A DNA stretch of 64,000 nt. Origin: Chiridota heheva. Lineage: Eukaryota; Echinodermata; Holothuroidea; Apodida; Chiridotidae. Position 1 is the first letter of the stretch. The number at the start of each line of letters is the position of its first letter. Positions 23,224-36,356 of this stretch are shown here, in pieces. The notes under the pieces are model-generated. The model ran no database searches. It was not told the DNA's origin and saw only the letters and a program-made list of their open reading frames with translations. The translations under genes and the position numbers were made by a program. The stretch lies in the NCBI GenBank assembly GCA_020152595.1, contig JAIGNY010000719.1, forward strand, positions 786,001-850,000, in the 5' to 3' direction.

Positions 23224-25017
23224 ATCTCCAACCTCTCTTTTTAGTAGCCAACTCAGCCAAGACCTTGTAATTCCCAAGGTTTTACCGGTGTAAAAGTAAA
23301 TTCCCCCAGTAAATTTGGGCCCCCAAGACAATGAAGCCGTAGCCATCCAGTAAACTTAATCTCCTCCCCATCTCGCCTTTTTCTCCCCTCCCTCTTAGTA
23401 AAAACGACGGTCCACTAGGAAATTTGGGCCCGGCTCCTCTTTAATAGGAAAGACACTTGTCCCCTTTTGCAAGAAAAATCTTCTTCACCCTTTACTGTAA
23501 ATCTCACTGCCGTTTTGCGTAAAGCACGCTTTTTTTCTCTAGTGTATCCCGATAGGTACTGCCCAGATCGAAGAAAGGATTATAATTCTTTTTCACCGGA
23601 GGCTTATATTTTCTGTTCGTGGGCAAATTCTACGAGTACAACGGCGCTGGATTCTGATAAATATTTCTAACTTCGGTTTTAGCTTATCACTTCAATACAC
23701 AAAATTAATTCAAGGAAGCGTACAGACACACCAGTAAATAGCCTAGTAGTATCAGTCCGGAGGGGACCAAATTTACTACACATTCCTTAATTGGCCCCCC
23801 AACCCAATTCATTGGGCCGAGGGGGCCCAAATTTACGGTGTGGCAAAATTTACTATCACACTGGCCGTTGGCACCGTTACCGGATAGGCTTAGGCATGAA
23901 AGACGAATATGTAGTTAAATGATTCCTATTTCTTCTGTCAGTCATATTTTGTTTCTTTTCCCATATTGTTTTACAAAACCATGAATGCAAAAAAGGTGTA
24001 CTTTTTATGTCGTCACTGGAGTCCTAACATGATAAAAAGAATGGGTGTTTGCCCTTCATGGCAGACTTGTTCAATGATATAGGAAGAAGTTATTAATTAA
24101 CATGTAAACAAAATAAGCGCCCCCTTGCTCACTTGGCGCCCTCTCATAAAGCTTCGCTGGGTGGGGTTGCCGCCCCTTGTCCCCTGCCACCATGCCACTG
24201 GCTGTTAAGCATGGGTGGTGCAGTACGCCACAAACACAATAAGCATAATTTTTCTTTTATTTTCTATACATCCAACGTGAGAAGTCCAAATTTCGGACTC
24301 TCGTACAACCCTCAATTTGCTGAATGTGTTATTCTGGGTGAGGGGCACAAAAGAAACGGAAGGGCGGTTAGCCCCACGGTCACATTTGAAAATTACATTT
24401 TCCTCGGTTAAGTAAAGACGGTTCTGAACGCAAATTCTCCCAAGGGTCCCAAAGTTACTCATTGTGACTCCGTTCAGCTGTTTGGGGCTTTCGTTGTACG
24501 CGTAAGTTCTGTAAGTGTCTCTATAAGATTTTCAAAATCTTCATTGAGCTAAAATAAGCCTTTAATTTGCTTTTGGTGCAATTGGTATTTCATGCAAGTT
24601 TCCGGGGTAGTTGGACACGCGGAAAAAATCGTGTAAACTGTTTTATGACACTGATGATCGTAGAGCTCGATATGGGATCAACAGAAAAAAAATATTTCCT
24701 CACGTTTTAGCCGAGTTCTACCTTTAATAGGGTTATAGTTTAATTCGGGGGTAAAGTGGCGTTTGCTCGTTTGAGTATAAGGTTTAAAGAATTTTCAAAT
24801 TATACATTAATTATCAAGATTATCATATCATCAAGGTTATACTACGTATTTTCCCTTTAGGATCACATCAAAAGAAAATTCACTCGATATTGCTTTTAAA
24901 CCAAAAAGTTTAAAAATTGTTTTTGCCATAATGTATGAAAACCTTGTGAGGGGAAAAGTCGTTCAATATTATACTTATTGCTATCATTCGTTACACGAAG
25001 ATTGACATCACGAGATC
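23224..25017. other. Gene-free stretch with GGGCCCAAATTT motifs
   Basis: AAATTTGGGCCC or its near relatives occur at about 23310-23325, 23417-23430 and 23822-23835, in C-rich surroundings. Elsewhere AT-rich unique sequence. No gene recognised. Confidence 0.4.
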
Positions 25018-26114
25018 ATGAGGTTGAAACTGCAGTTCTTTCTCATCACGTGCGCGGTACTGATCGGTTTATACTTCCATGCTTGGAATCTTTACACCTG
25101 ACACTCCCTTCTTTGCGTTAAGGAAGAGGATGGTGGGCCGCAAGAGCCAGGAATGACACCCAGATGGACACAACGATCAAATTATTTTCACGTGGAATTT
25201 TCAGATGACGATATGGACAACCTGATAATACCAGATCTTTCAAAAGCTTGAGAGGAACTAATTTTGAGTATGGAACGAGATCGGATTACATGTAACAAGT
25301 TGTGGAATATTGGAAAAACGACTACGAGTAAGTAGAAGCAACCCAGCCTATTATATTACGTTTCGTTTGTTACGTCACCTGTGTGACCAGCCAGAGAATG
25401 ACCCATAGATATACTTTTTACTGTTTCAAACTCCAAATTCAATGTCAGAAAGATGTCAGTTGAGCTGTCACAAGGCTGTATGTTTTCTTGACTTTTAAAC
25501 CTAAAATATGGAATAGGATAAGCCATCAATATTGCAGCAAACTTTGAAAAGAATTATTTCTCTCGTCCTTTGAACAAATGTTATAGATTTTAATTCAACC
25601 AAGTTAACATTCTTTGAGTTTAACTGATATAGTCCTTTACATGTACATAACAAAGTGAACAAGAATCTGAAACAAGAATTGTGCCTTTCTGGTATTTTCA
25701 TAATCTAAGAGCGTACAAAACATGGACAAATAATTTCACTTTATTTTTCTCAGTTGGAAGAGGCAGCAAAAAATCTTCAAGCACTTTGATCATTTCACAA
25801 CCGAAATAAAAGGAATTTACATCCACTTTGTCCGCGTTAAGCCAATGAATATATTAAAACCCGGGAAAGTGACCAGGCCTATGGTCCATGGCCGGATGGG
25901 TTCGTTTTATGAGTTATATAATGTAAGCAAGTAAGGTAAGGTAAGGAAGGATTGGGTTTGCATCCTCAATTATATGAAACAAACTTAAAACACATACAGG
26001 ACATCAGTTATGTTTATAAATAGGGCTAGATTTATGAAACAGACGTTGCTTTTGATGTAATCATTCCATCGCTTCCAGAGTTTGATTTCTCAGAACCTCA
26101 AAAAAATAGACCAG
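25018..26114 (+). pseudogene. Microsomal-type epoxide hydrolase, three exons left of an unprocessed pseudogene
   Basis: Exon 1 (25018-25327) starts MRLKLQFFLITCAVLIGLYF, an N-terminal membrane anchor. It then has NLYT-stop and, after a frame change, TNFEYGTRSDYM-stop-QVVEYWKND, and ends at GTAAGT. Exon 2 (25754-25922), after a pyrimidine tract and CAG, reads WKRQQKIFKHFDHFTTEIKG and IYIHFVRVKP ... MVHGRMGSFYELYN, then GTAAGC. Exon 3 (26043-26114) reads DVAFDVIIPSLPEFDFSEP, then GTACTA. Phases across exons 1-2 agree. The family detoxifies epoxides in the ER. Here the oxyanion HGWPG has become HGRMG, there are stops in exon 1, and the nucleophile and later exons are missing. Kept introns show gene duplication, not retrocopying. 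Laminin relic sequence starts 270 bp further on. Confidence 0.85.
25328..25753 (+). other. Intron 1 of the epoxide hydrolase relic
   Basis: Bounded by GTAAGT and TTATTTTTCTCAG. The split codon (GA + T, Asp) keeps the family's YDW wording across the junction, which supports both splice sites. Nothing else was seen inside. Confidence 0.75.
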
Positions 26115-26387
26115 GTACTATGCAATAATTAGGAACATTAAAGTAGTTTGAATCAAATACGCATGACTGCTGAACTAAGTGGTGGCGTCAAAGTAATTGT
26201 TATGTGGTGGAGTAAGAGAGGATCAGCTACCTTAAAGTGGACATGCGTTATATGAATGAATATGACGAATGGGGTGAGTGGCAGAGGATGTAGCCAGTCT
26301 TTCGGATTGTGGGCCGCCAAGAGAAAATATCTGGCCTTTTATCATATTTTACTTTTATTTTATTTTTGGGGCCATGAGGGTGGGGTT
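26115..26387. other. Junction between two gene relics
   Basis: No exon 4 of the epoxide hydrolase was found. The sequence is unique-looking. The breakpoint toward the laminin relic lies in here. Confidence 0.4.
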
Positions 26388-28900
26388 TTACGACATGTAC
26401 AGGGGTGCAGAAAGCCCTTTGTATTTGAAGTTTCGCCTTTGGATCTCCTCCACGGTCTTGCGGGCCTGGTCTAACAAGTCACTTAAATCACCCGTTGCAT
26501 TGGTTCTTGGGCTAGTCCTGTTTGCAACATCTATGACTCCTTGGAAGGTTGCACCAATCTTAGCATCTATGGCCTTGGCTCTTTCCAGAGTTCCATTGGT
26601 CTTATTCTGAGCTGAAAGACTTCTGTCATAAGCTTTGTCACTCTGCTTTTCAGTTTTGCGGGCGAGAGCGTTGGGCTCGTCAAGGTCGTCCATGTTAGAA
26701 AATACATCATCCATGTCAAATGCATTTAATTTAAGTACTTCAATTAGTGGCTGCTAAGCCTAAATTGCCTGCTTAAAATTGTTCTGTGTTCACATCACAT
26801 GTGTTGGAATGACCACTGCATGCACATGGTACAGACTGTCAAAGGAATGTTCCACGCTGGATACGGTAATGACCATTAGAACATTGCTCACATGAGAGGC
26901 CGCCGATACTTAGGTAGACATCTACATCTCTCAACCGACCGAGCCACTTCATCGGCGTCGTCTTTATGCGTGATGTCAAAACGTACGTCGTTCAAGCTTG
27001 CATCCACTATATTATCGAAGTACTAGGCTCGGTTCTGGAAGAGGTCAATATTTGCTAGTACTATCATGAATCACGGATCATGATCACGGATAATTTCACG
27101 AGCGCTGAATGTATACTGAAAGTTACAATCAGTGGGATTCTCTCCATCTGGGAAAATTGTACCGGCTGCACATTGGTCAAACAATCTTCTACCACGTTCT
27201 CCTTACACAGACACTGTGATGTTGTCTGATCACAGATCTGTTCCCTGGTATCAAAGAGATCGCAATCACAATGCTGACAGAACGGGCACTGGTAGAAACA
27301 TGGGATACATTGATCACAGCGACGACCTCCAACGCTTGGCTTACATCTGCATTGGTCAGAGTTTTCATCACATGATCACGTCTGAATCCACCACTCCACG
27401 TTCATCGCATTCACAATCCACACAGCCTGAGAGGGGATGACAAGCGTGTGATGATAAAGGTGTTATCGGCACACCTGTCGCATCGTCTTCCGATAACGTT
27501 ACTTGGGCAAATGCATTCTCCAGTCACCTCATTGCATACCCTGTTTGGACAACTGCATTCTCTGTGGAGTGGATAGTCATAGTGGCCAATCATGCACCGA
27601 TCACACTCTCCCGACAATGTGTGCCTTGCATGGACACTGTCCAACAATCTCCCCACAGCCGAAGGTAAGGGAACCTTGGGGCTATAGTTGCAAGGGAGAG
27701 CGCCATTGTTAAATTTAGAGGAAATAGAGAAAACAGCGTTCTTGCAGAAGTCGGATGAATTCATGGTGATATAGATTTCATTGTTTCCACAGTATTAGAT
27801 GAACTCTGCTGCCCTGCTTGGGGGATTTCAAACAACACTGTTGGATCGTAGAAATCCGCAGGAATAGCCAAGATGTAGTCAATCCAGAGAGAACCTTCTG
27901 ACAGTCTGAGCCGTCTGGAAGAAGGGTCTGAATTGTTTGCCCCGAAGGAGTGATCTTAAACTCATTGCCATCGTCGGCAGTTATGACAACGCTTTGGCAA
28001 CCTGAAAGTGGGGGCAGTATTCTGCTTTAAATTTCATCAAGAATCTTGACGTTTACGTCAAAGGATACGGAGTTTGGCTGATAGTAATGTATAACGAACA
28101 CATAACGACCCGGTGATAGTATGTTCTCGTCAATACGGGCCTCGGTTAGTCCATTCTCTCTAGAAATATTGCAAAGTGTTGGTTGGATTGTATATGTTGG
28201 GAGGTGGATCATACTCTTCTGACAAATCAGAGATATCAATCATGGCAGAGCCCGGTGGCTGGGAATATATGGAACCTAAGCAATCTCCTTTACTGTTGCG
28301 CAGACACTCAAGGCTTGGCACAATGAAGTCATAAATTAATTTTCCTACAGGTATGGCATAAATGGCACTTACAACCAAGAAATATGGTTGTCCAGTCTGA
28401 CTTAATTGAATAGATTGAAAATATTCTTCAATGCTGAAGACCATGACTTCACGAGATGCATCAACTACTACTGAACGGCACAGGTAAGAGCAGTCCTGGA
28501 AATTGACAAAGCCCCTCGTGGTCTCTGCTGGACCATAGACGTCAAATGTTCCCGTCTGGGTTCCAGGTCCACCTCCAGAGTATTTAATGATGAAGTAGTA
28601 TTTGCCAAGTTTATCGAAAGGAAGAGCAATTCCAAAGTTGCTCTGGTCTTCATCCAAGAAAGCAAGATTAGGGACTCCAAGTTCCTCACGCAGCTATTCA
28701 TCTCCAAACTCCCTGATGTTCTCATGTTGATTGGTGATGACATCAAGTAGTGGCCTTCCACACCGCGGACAGACAGGAACACAACCACATCGGGGTACAC
28801 GTAATACTTACATCTGTACTGCACCACACTGGGAATACAAGGGTCAGCAACAGACTACAAGAGAATTGTTGCCTCCATGTCTTTCTTGTTCTCCACCAAG
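26388..28900 (-). pseudogene. Laminin alpha-chain (alpha-3/5 type) relic without introns
   Basis: Minus strand, N- to C-terminal. A domain IV/LF-like segment comes first (28657-28160, FIIKYSGGGPGTQTGTFDV and CSYLCRSVVVDASREVMVFS). Next are SPGRYVFVIHYYQPNSVSFD (28130-28040) and FCKNAVFSISSKFNNGALPC (27745-27680). EGF-like laminin repeats follow: CNEVTGECICPSNVIGRRCD near 27530-27470, RCKPSVGGRRCDQC near 27340-27300, CDQTTSQCLCKENV near 27240-27195. The end of an L4A domain with VARSVERC (26950-26920) and GLSCEQCSNGHYRI precede a coiled-coil piece (26714-26388). Laminin alpha chains are basement-membrane proteins. Frames change many times. Most of L4A and the EGF repeats before the coil are missing. 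No intron appears between domains, which suggests a retrocopy with internal deletions, although no poly(A) end is visible. Confidence 0.8.
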
Positions 28901-30690
28901 AGCGGAAGTAGATGGTGTATAATCTGATAATTGTCACATGCCCTTTCATGGTAGAGTCCCCATTGAACACATAATGAAAGATGATGTACGATCTGCGGGA
29001 GACCAGGATTTTATGGAATTTACCTTTCAACAAACTGTTTAACTCATTTACATACTTGATTTTCAACAAGAAACCAAAAGAAATGCAAATTAGGTAATGT
29101 TACCAGTAAGTCCCTCGTAACAGATCCGCCCCCACCCCCCCAAAAAAAAATACATATACAAAAATTATATATATAAAAAAAAACTGGCTACACCCTTGTC
29201 AGGTTCGTAGCCAGGGGGCGATGGGGGTGGTCGCCCCAAAATAAATTCCAAAAGAAAAAAAGGACCGACCTTTTCAGAAGAGTAGTCGTTGGCAGTAATT
29301 TTCATTATTTTCAATATGATTTTATATTTTTCGATTGAATACAATATAAGACGTTTTTAGGCACACTCTAGCTCATCAAAACGCCTAGCTAGAAATTCAT
29401 TTATCCGGCGACCAAGCAAATTTTTTCGCGGCCAAATAAAGTGATTTGGTCGTGCACTTCAGCGAATTTAATCCTCTAATGTCTAATAACTGCTAGAACC
29501 TCGGGGTAAGAACATTTTGAAACATATTGTGCCCCCTCCCCCCACCTATGACTACGGATTTACGGCCCTGTGAAAACCCTTTACCATCCATGCAGTGCTG
29601 CGAGCAAGATGTACCCCGCCCTTTCTTTTGTCACTAAATCGTATTTCATCAGTCTACCATTAGTTTTCATGAGTGTCTCAAAAAACGTTATGATTGAATG
29701 TTTCTGATCACATTGTCTAATTTGGTCTTGGCGTATTGTCTATTGAATTATCTATTATTTATCACATGTTTAATGACTGAGCGCTTAAACCTTAAACACT
29801 ACTACGTGCAAGGAGGGGACTTGCTGTTGACGTGATCGATATCCTTTATCCTGGGTAAGATATCTCTGAATAACATTCGATTGTGGGTTAGTCACAGTGG
29901 AGACGGAAGATATAGCATTGAAGGGGGAAAGGAAGGGGGGGGGGGGCACAACACATTTTATTTTCTCACTTATTTCCGATTTATTCAATTAATATGTAGC
30001 AAATTATTGAAACGGACAATCTGCCATGCGTCCAGTTCCCTTCCGTCTATAAGTTATCTGCAAGGTGTGCCATACTTTTAAGCATGACATAAATTTACAT
30101 TTAACTGCAATTATTTCCCCGAAAAAATACGTATTACATTCTTACCTGCCTATTTTTGTTTAATCGTTTTCCCCATCGAATTTCCAATAACACGCAAACC
30201 GGCGTGGGAAAGAGGAGGGAAGGGGGGGGGGGGAGGTGTTAACAGAGCTATCGTAAATGAATAAGTTGGTTATTTTAATATTTCCATTTTTTTAAATAGA
30301 AAATTAATGTTTTTCCCCTTAAGTTCAGCCGTTAGTTGTATTTTTTTGCTTGTCAAATTCTGTAATACTAAAGTTGTATACTTTGGAAATGATATTGGAA
30401 TGAATATTTCTGTATAATTTGAGCTTTTGCTAGTGATTGAAATGTTTAAATCTGCTCTTTAAAAATATTGAAATTGATTTTCAAAGATTACGTTAAAAAT
30501 TTCCTGGTGAAAATCAAATTTGCGCGTGTGAAAATAAAGAAAATAATTTCATCGTTCTATTACACCAATAAAATGTGTACATTTCTCAAGCATTTTTCCT
30601 ACCTTTAGCCTAAACCTATTTAATTGTTATGTATTTCTTTAGAGCGATTTGAATTTGGAAAGATGCAATGTGGATTATAATGACAAAAGA
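28901..30690. other. Gene-free stretch with G runs
   Basis: Contains a C/A-rich patch at 29120-29180, a block resembling the dispersed GTAGCCAGGGGG elements (29195-29570), and a 12-G run at 29935-29946 with another at 30222-30233. Open frames are domain-free. Confidence 0.45.
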
Positions 30691-30713
30691 TCTCCCTATC
30701 GGGAGATCTCCCG
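30688..30713. repeat. Overlapping palindromes (two competing hairpins)
   Basis: AGATCTCCC-TATC-GGGAGATCT (30688-30709) forms a 9-bp stem with a 4-base loop. It overlaps the self-complementary CGGGAGATCTCCCG (30700-30713), so two exclusive hairpins share the same arm. Confidence 0.85.
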
Positions 30714-33700
30714 TCCGGTAGTGTGCTCTGGACTGATAATTGCGTTTTAATGCTTTAAGGAGCTTTCGGTTACAAAGTAAGGACGTCCTTTTTTGCCAAG
30801 TCATTGGAATTTTATATTAGCACAGATCTTATTTTTTTTTTTATACTCGTGTCGTTAATAATTACTTAATTACTCATCAGAAGTAATACAAGTTTTATTA
30901 GCACATCAAAGATTATTAAATGCCATCACATGCACGAAAAGTGGGTTTAAAAATTCTAGACATACTCTAGAATAATAATACGTCCCCACATCACGGCAAA
31001 GTGCTCCTTGAATTAAGTTTTTGTTGACCTCTAGATTTTCAATTTTCAGCTGCATAACAAATCGGCTATGCTCCTCCACAGGGCCGTAATTCTTACTCGA
31101 AAGTTGGGGGGAGGGTGGAGGGGAGAGGGGGAGGTGGGTACATGGCCTCTTATCCAAAAAAGTGGGGAGGACAATAGGCATATTTTTCCCCAAAATGTAC
31201 TAATTTTGTAAAATTATGAGGAAAAGTGGAGGGGACATGTCCTCCCTATCCCCTCGGGAAATGTGGCCCCTAATAGGATTTGGATAATATTTCCATACTG
31301 CATTTTTTTTTTAAAGGAGCATAATATATCTGCGAAAAAATAATGTTTGCCTTTTACTTTTTGTACTTCCAAATTTTTTACTTTGCCATATTTGTATCTT
31401 TTTTTATACTGTGATTCGATAATCCGAATGGAAATAAACCTTTTGATTCGCTTTCTTGGATTATTCAATGTAGTATTTTATGCATAAATGTATCAGCTGC
31501 AAATCACGACTCACCATGCCGAGTATGGGCGACTATCAGCGCAAAAAAAATATATACAAAACTTCAAATATAGCAAAATTTAAGACATAAAACGTCAAAC
31601 ACACAAGACATATAGCACATCAGACACATTAACGGATGAAACAAAGCATGTTTCATAATCATTTGCGTCTAACGTTTGATATATTGTCTATGATTGATAC
31701 TCTTTTTTTTTTTGGCGCAGATGGCCGCCCATAGCCAGATGCCAGTAGGAGTAGAGCAAAATGCCCTGGCCACCTATACCATGCAGCAGGAGAGTGCCCT
31801 CGCCACCAATACCACCTATATTAACATTCTTGCAGCCAACACCAGGAAGAGGGGGGGGGGGGGGGGGGTTGATGGGTGGTATGCGCTTGTAAATTAATGT
31901 GAATGAGACGCGAGTTGAACAAGATGTGAACCTTTATTGTTTTGTGTCACTAATTTTGCCGGGGAATGTATACAGCTAACCTCGTTTAGTGGCATACTGT
32001 ATAGGTAAATAAGTCGCCGAGAGAATCGCTAAGGGCTATAGCTCAAAAAATGACGAAGAGCACGACAAATGTATATACAATAGAAGAACCGTAGGCTCGG
32101 GACACTAGGCAATTTACCCATGCACCCTTTCCCCTCTCGGCGGCACTGGCTGACTGACAACCGACGAAAAAGGTAGGACATTTCGAGAGGAGAACTGAAA
32201 ACTTGTTTAAGTGTAGAAAATTATGTGTCATTCGGGTAATTGTTTGTGTTTTTTATCTTTCATAATATCTGAATATCTTGTTTTATTTGCTGTTTGAAAA
32301 AAAATCGAAAATGATGACTCAACAAATCTAACGACTTTGCCCTTGTTTTCGTTTCATCAGAAAGTGCATAGTCATTTTAGGTTGAAAATGCCTGTCCTTT
32401 GCCTGTGCGTGGCTGCACATCCCTGCAGCACAGGCGGCGGAAGATGTTTTGAATTATGGGGAGGGGAAGGGAGGGGGTGGAGGTTGGGGGGTGGGGGCAG
32501 GGCACATAATCTGAGGGGTACTTTCCAACTGTCTTATTTTGAAAGCACATAGCACAGCAGTAAAACTTTATGGGGTCAACCAACCCCACCCTCACCCCCA
32601 CCGGAAATTTTCGAAGCTTTTATAGTTGCGAAAATTACTGTTGACCCATTTTCCCTCCTTTTTAAATTCACAGCTTCAAATATTCAATGTATTTTGGTGC
32701 AAAATTCTGTAAAATAGAAGAAGTTTATACCAAAACCTATATACATAAAATTGGAAATTGTATAGATCATGTCTTGAAATCGGAAGGATTTAGACTTATA
32801 ATAGATCATGATTAGCCAATTGTATTGGTCATGAATCGGAATACATTTAATGTCTAAAACAATTTGAAAAGCAAATAAGGGGCCCTTAGAATTATTCAGG
32901 AGGCCATAATTTGTTTGCTGAGGATGAATGTAACTCGGTATATCAGCATTAGACCAGAATGACCCAAGCTCACACTTAGTCTTCAACGAGTCAGCGGCAG
33001 AACCCAAATTAAAGGCGATCCACGAGTGAAATTTTTGGTATTTTGCTTGATGAATGTGTTACTTTCTTTAATCTGATCAATTATATATAATAACGGAATA
33101 ATAAGGGGACTTAAATATAACGCTTTATCTCTGCAAAGGGGTACCTTGACGAAAAGATGGGTGAGGGCACGTCATTTTATGTTATGGCAATGGCCTGGGT
33201 CCAAATAGCAAATTTTTCTCTGCACGGCCCATTTAAAGATGATATTGGGGGCACAAACCTTTTCGGCAAGGGGAAAGGGCCCCACCTTAAGGCCCCTTGA
33301 GCATTTTCCACGTTTTAGATACCACAAAAGACTGAATATGTGCAATACATAGATTTTTTTTATAACTAAATTAGGATGATTATGAACGATCTAGCCTATA
33401 TAGCAGCATATAATTTTATTTTTGCAATGATACAGACAATCCCCACTCCCACCCACCCCACCCACCCATTAAAAAAGGTAAAAATAGTTATTTTGGACAA
33501 AATAATTTTTGGACATTTTGGATATGGGGGAGGGGCGCGTATCCCCTCCATGCACCCCTCCCCCACCCTCGTTAAGGAGCCAATAGATTTTTGACAATAG
33601 TGACCTACCAAAACTCCTGAGCCGGCCGAAATGTTTCACAATGTCATACAAAATTCAAAATAGCTTCACTAAATGGCCAAGTCAAAGTTGATGAATCCCT

Positions 33701-34300
33701 AGAAATAAATCATATGCAAAAAAAAGGAACAAGAATTTCGACATATGATAAAAAAATTATTAAAAAAGTGCATGGCAGGTATAGCATGTGTATCATGTGT
33801 ATAGTCTACATCTTTTTGAAAAAGTGCCGAATCATGATTCTCAACATGATTCATTCTTAACATAATGGCTTGCACTCCCTGGACAAAAATGAGAAGGCAA
33901 GCAAGTTATGCTTCAGGAATTACTTTTATTTGTAATTAGTTTTTATTACATACTACAAATTCAGTCCTATTTCCGGTATTGATGTAGATTTTAACTACTA
34001 GCCTAGTTGTTTTTTATTTTACAAAAACAAAGTCGATTTGTAGCTCTTATTTAAAGATTTAATGTAGTTATATTTAGTACTATTTTTACAGCTTCTATTT
34101 GCACACTGTTTACTCAACTCACCCATGCAAAATGATTGATAACTGCATGCTGCGTGCAAATACACTGATCATCACAGTTATCAGGCCATGTACGTACGAC
34201 TGCATGTACAGCTGTACGATAATAATTTAACCTGGGCAAGGGTACTTACTGTCTGACTGTAAACAAGGAGGGAGAATTTAAGTGTATGCACAAAAATGTA
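30714..34300. other. Gene-free stretch, G-rich patches
   Basis: Holds an 18-G run (31851-31868), G-rich blocks at 31085-31140 and 32458-32510, and a C-rich block at 33440-33470. These resemble decayed dispersed repeats but I could not define their ends. A word of about 45 bp (GCTTCTATTTGCACACTGTT ... GATTGATAACT, 34091-34145) recurs at 38346-38396. No gene supported. Confidence 0.45.
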
Positions 34301-36356
34301 AGTGTGTTTAATATTCTATTCATTCATCTTAACATTTCATGTTTCCACAGTCTCGACTATCCAGGTAAAACTTAGAATATCAAGTTGTAAGTTGTATTCA
34401 GTCACACTAACAGGCAAAAGCGTTAGTAACGCTATGAAAATGCATACAGATAGCCTGGGTCTGGGAATGCAGCGAGAGGTGAAAAGTAATGTAATATTAA
34501 AGGAATATTCCCATGAATTCTTATTTTCATATCTGATATGCGGTAAGGTAGGGTGTAGTGATCATAACCTCAGTACAGTAGTTTTGATCTGTATTGTTTC
34601 ACAAAGGTTTCTCCAGCTAATACACTTGTTTTAGATTTTAAGAATACTGTCTTTGCCACACTTTAGGATAATTTGTCATTCGATTGGACTTCTTTGCTAT
34701 GTGACTTAAATCCTTCCTAAAGCATTGGATGTTTCCGAACTAGAATTTTGGAGAGTGTAAATAGGTTTGTCCCATTAAAGAAAGTATGTAGGCGTAATCG
34801 ACCAGTGTGGATGTCTCAGGAGGTTTTGCGGGCTGTTCGAAAAAAGAAGAAGTTGTGGCGTTGTTATAAAAACAGTGGGTGTCCTGCGGAGCTTGCTAGG
34901 TGTAAGGATCATGAAAAGTTCACCAAGGGTTTGATAAGAGTAATACTAAAGTGCTTAAAAAGAAAACGTGTGTCCAAAGAGGTTAAGATTAATCTTAAGT
35001 CATTTTGCTCTTATGTTTGGTCAATGGTTTGTTGAATTTGTCCCAGTATGGTTCTTACCTAAGAGGTCTTGTGTTTCTAATTTATTGGAATTTCTTGATG
35101 TTACTAAACTAATTGATTCTGGTCATAATGTGGATGTTATGTATTTAGACTTTCCAAATGCATTTGATAAGGTTTCGTTAGGCAGGCTCATGTTGAAAAC
35201 GAGCGCTTGGTAAGAAGAGAAAGTGTGCCACTTGGATAAATTGTTGGTTAATTGACAGGTCACAAAGAGTTGTTGCTAATAGTGAAGTATCTCTATGAAA
35301 GAAGGTTACAAGTGGTATTCCTCAGGGCTCTGTATTGGGTCCGCTTCTATTTTTAATCTTCATTAAAGATATTGATGTTTCCCTTGGCTCCAGAATTTGT
35401 CAATTTGCTGATGACACTAAGCTGTACAGGATTGTTGATGATGCTAGGGATTCTTCACTGTTGCAAACTGATCTGGCTAAGTTAGTTTCTTGGTCCCAAA
35501 CATGGCAGATGTCATTCAATGTTGATAAATGCAAAGTTATTAATTTTGGTCAGAGCAATTTGGCTTTTGATTACTGCATGAATGGTTCAAATCTTGGTTG
35601 TGTTGAACAAGAAAGGGACTGTAGGTGTTGTCATTACTAGCAATCTGAAGCATCCTAGACAGTGTGCTTTAGCAGCTGCAAGGGCAAATAGGAAGCTTGG
35701 TTTGATTAGAAGAAATTTTTGTTTTCTTGGTAGAGAGGTTGTTCTTAATTTGTATAAGCAGTAAGTCAGGCCTCACCTTCAGTATGCTATTCAAGATTGG
35801 AGTCCCTTTCATGAGAGGAATAAGTTCATTTGAAGCAGGTTTCGGCGAAGAGCCAGTAGACTTCTTCCCTATGTAAGGAATCTCTCTTATGAATCTAGGT
35901 TGCGAATTCTTGGTTTGACCACGCTTGACTTAAGAAGAGTATGTGGCGATATGATTCAGGTTTTTAAATTCCTATCTGGTAGTGATGCTTTGACTTCCTG
36001 TAATTACTTGCATTTTTCAGCCAATCCTTATGTGATACGTGGTAACAGTTTAAAGTTGACCAAAGAGTTCTCACGGATAGATATTCAGTGTTTGAGCTTT
36101 TCGCAAAGAGTTGTTAATGAGTGGAATGGTTTGCATGAGTGGTTAGTTTAATTCTGCTCACAATTTCAAAGTCAACATTGATAAGTTCTTTTCTAACTCT
36201 GGGCATCTCTGATTTTTTTTGTTTTTTTGTTGTGGTGGTGTTACTGTAGTTTGGGCTTTTTATGGGGTGATTCACCCTTCTTAGCCCGTCATCTTGTTAT
36301 GTTATTTATTGCACAGTGTATGTAATGTTAGATGATTAAAGAAACAGATTGGTGAA
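34300..36356 (+). mobile_element. CR1/L2-like LINE, endonuclease end plus reverse transcriptase, broken
   Basis: Plus-strand ORF2 remnant. The end of the AP-endonuclease domain is seen as GCSDHNLS (34553-34576). Then come linker SVNRFVPLKKVCRRNRPVWM (34751-34810), RT motif A MYLDFPNAFDKV (35140-35175), GIPQGSVLGPLLFLIF (35314-35361) with the LG turn, and catalytic FADDTKLY (35402-35427). WSQTWQMSFNVDKCKV follows near 35490-35540, and then the thumb end RLLPYVRNLSYESRLRILGL (35847-35906). Frames shift near 35030, 35210, 35290 and 35600, and a TGA sits near 35832, so it is dead. The 3' end probably lies in the A-rich sequence near 36356. Clade call is from motif wording only. Confidence 0.85.

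Noticed and set aside
23044..23346. Minus-strand 100-codon open frame
   Set aside because: The plus strand over the same bases reads as a LINE reverse-transcriptase tail.
29195..29570. DNA transposon bounded by GTAGCCAGGGGG and CGGCCCTG
   Set aside because: The ends pair only weakly and no target duplication was found. Kept only as a possible dispersed repeat.
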